From the NCBI RefSeq assembly GCF_035222375.1, contig NC_085891.1:3720001-3784000 (forward strand): a stretch of DNA of 64,000 bases, in the 5' to 3' direction. Position numbers and translations under genes: made by a program. This document shows positions 62,988-64,000 of the stretch, one piece after another. The DNA comes from Podospora pseudocomata. Its lineage: Eukaryota > Ascomycota > Sordariomycetes > Sordariales > Podosporaceae. Under the pieces are notes generated by a model, which was given only the letters and a program-made list of their open reading frames with translations, did not search any database and had not been told where the DNA came from. Positions within the stretch are counted from its first letter, which is position 1; every line of letters starts with the position of its first letter.

Positions 62988-64000
62988 CTACAGCTCAAAC
63001 ACAAGGCCAGTCTCAGGACCATAATGACCGTCTGCCAGCGCTTGCCACCCAGCCTTGTACTTCTCCAGTCCCTTCTCCCACTTGATCTCGATGGCCGGGA
63101 TGGCCCCGTCACCGGCAAACCGATGCCAGGCAGCATTTTGCGCATTGTAGTAGGCCTCCGCCGATCCAAGGTTTGCGATGCCCTTCTCCCGGATCAACCC
63201 AGCGTGGGCCTGGTAGACATTGCTGGTCGGATCCATGGCCTTCCCATATAATACCGGGGGTCGAGTAGCCGAGGGGTCAGCTCCTACCAAGAGAACAGTG
63301 ACATTATCTTCCCCAAACTTCTCGTCGAGAGCGGACGCCCAGGTATCAGCCGCTTGACCCCGGGCAGCAAAATTGACCAACACAATCTTCTGCCCCTTCT
63401 TCGCAATCCGCTCAATATCCTCAACCTGCTCATACAAAAGCACCTCATCAAACAGCCCCGTGCTCTCGCTAAACCCCTTTGACTTCTCCGACCCAACACC
63501 GATAACCTTCTCAGGCTGTTCGCCCTCCGGCCTGCCCTTCCTCAACTCATGCGCAAACGACAAGCCAGTTTTCCCAGACGGCGCCAGTAAAATCACCACG
63601 GCCCCCTTGATATCCGCCTTTTTGGCATCCCAGCCATCTCCCCCAGCGGCACCAAACGGATGCGAGGGCTTGAACCCACCCTCCCAGGCGAAAACATGCT
63701 GGTTGAGCATCCACCCCGTTTGCCAGAGGGCATAAAACAACGCACGCAACCCTTTGCTCTCGTTTGACTCGTCGCCAAAGACGTGGTAACGGTTGTAAAT
63801 CGGGTTGAGCCCCTTTCTCAACCCGTCGTCGGGCAGGACGACGTCGTAGTCACCCGGGACGTTCCCCTCTATGAGTTGGATCTCCTCAACTCTGGTGCCG
63901 ATGGGCTGGTAACCGAACAATTCTGTTCCGACGGGAAGGGAGGGGACGGTGCTCTCTACTACTTCAGAGTAGCCCCATGCTGAGATTCGGCAGTGGGTGT
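62988..64000 (-). CDS. DUF2855-family protein (C-terminal part, cut by window edge)
   Basis: The frame is open from the right window edge to a TAG stop at 62988-62990, so the N-terminus is missing (about 337 residues visible). It begins HCRISAWGYSEVVESTVPSL, then ELFGYQPIGT, like the quinone-oxidoreductase-type N-lobe of DUF2855 proteins. NRYHVFG, FYALWQTGWML and VILLAPSGKTGLSFAHEL (the Rossmann-like region) follow, then KIVLVNFAARG and AAWHRFAGDGAIPAIEIKWEKGLE. The family is related to medium-chain dehydrogenases but lacks a proven reaction. It is found widely in fungi and bacteria. Confidence 0.88.
   Translation of the reverse strand, partial: THCRISAWGYSEVVESTVPSLPVGTELFGYQPIGTRVEEIQLIEGNVPGDYDVVLPDDGLRKGLNPIYNRYHVFGDESNESKGLRALFYALWQTGWMLNQHVFAWEGGFKPSHPFGAAGGDGWDAKKADIKGAVVILLAPSGKTGLSFAHELRKGRPEGEQPEKVIGVGSEKSKGFSESTGLFDEVLLYEQVEDIERIAKKGQKIVLVNFAARGQAADTWASALDEKFGEDNVTVLLVGADPSATRPPVLYGKAMDPTSNVYQAHAGLIREKGIANLGSAEAYYNAQNAAWHRFAGDGAIPAIEIKWEKGLEKYKAGWQALADGHYGPETGLVFEL

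Overview
The window looks like nuclear DNA of a filamentous ascomycete, most likely a Sordariales-type fungus. Genes are short and closely packed on both strands. Most introns are 45-70 bases with GTANGT-type donors, CTAAC/CTGAC branch sites and AG acceptors. The gene set is typically fungal: HeLo-domain proteins, WSC-domain protein, BBE-type FAD oxidases, 2EXR protein, GPI-anchored and small secreted proteins, an MYND protein, and a tRNA-Glu with an intron next to its anticodon. All splice junctions were read by eye and checked for reading-frame continuity; there is no transcript evidence.

Layout. 1-6.6 kb: 5' part of an O-fucosyltransferase-like Golgi-type glycosyltransferase (-), the ribosome-biogenesis WD40 protein RRB1 (+), a small-subunit catalase (-) and a mitochondrial-type hemerythrin protein (+). 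6.6-11.6 kb: a CT-rich microsatellite, a doubtful small gene, and a broken SRPK-like kinase gene. 11.6-16.5 kb: small secreted protein, PhnB/VOC protein, four-helix membrane protein, an orphan, and a secreted protein. 17-22.6 kb: a HeLo-like/pseudokinase protein (-) head-to-head with a protein kinase fused to a YTH m6A-reader domain (+), then a two-WSC secreted protein (-). 22.6-29.3 kb: gene-poor, with a defensin-like fossil, an MYND protein, LTR-type remnants and tRNA-Glu. 29.3-34 kb: HPP-family and LtrA-family membrane proteins. 34.8-37.2 kb: a decayed superfamily-1 helicase-like gene. 37-43 kb: 2EXR protein, tiny membrane protein, APT1-like esterase, papain-like protease with a propeller-like C-terminal half. 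46-52 kb: two secreted FAD oxidases flanking a HeLo domain fused to a Rho-like GTPase. 52-64 kb: GPI-type protein, LTR remnant, DUF3445 protein, a Lys-Gly repeat secreted protein, LRR-like protein, luciferase-domain protein, and a DUF2855 protein cut by the window edge.

The most interesting content is a set of signalling or cell-death-type fusions: kinase-YTH, HeLo-like-pseudokinase and HeLo-Rho. They occur with a dispersed 21-base minisatellite family present at at least seven intergenic places, two of which are the upstream regions of the HeLo genes. A link between kinase-YTH and its head-to-head neighbour is an inference from position only. The metabolic genes (catalase, hemerythrin, esterase, oxidases) do not form an obvious pathway cluster.
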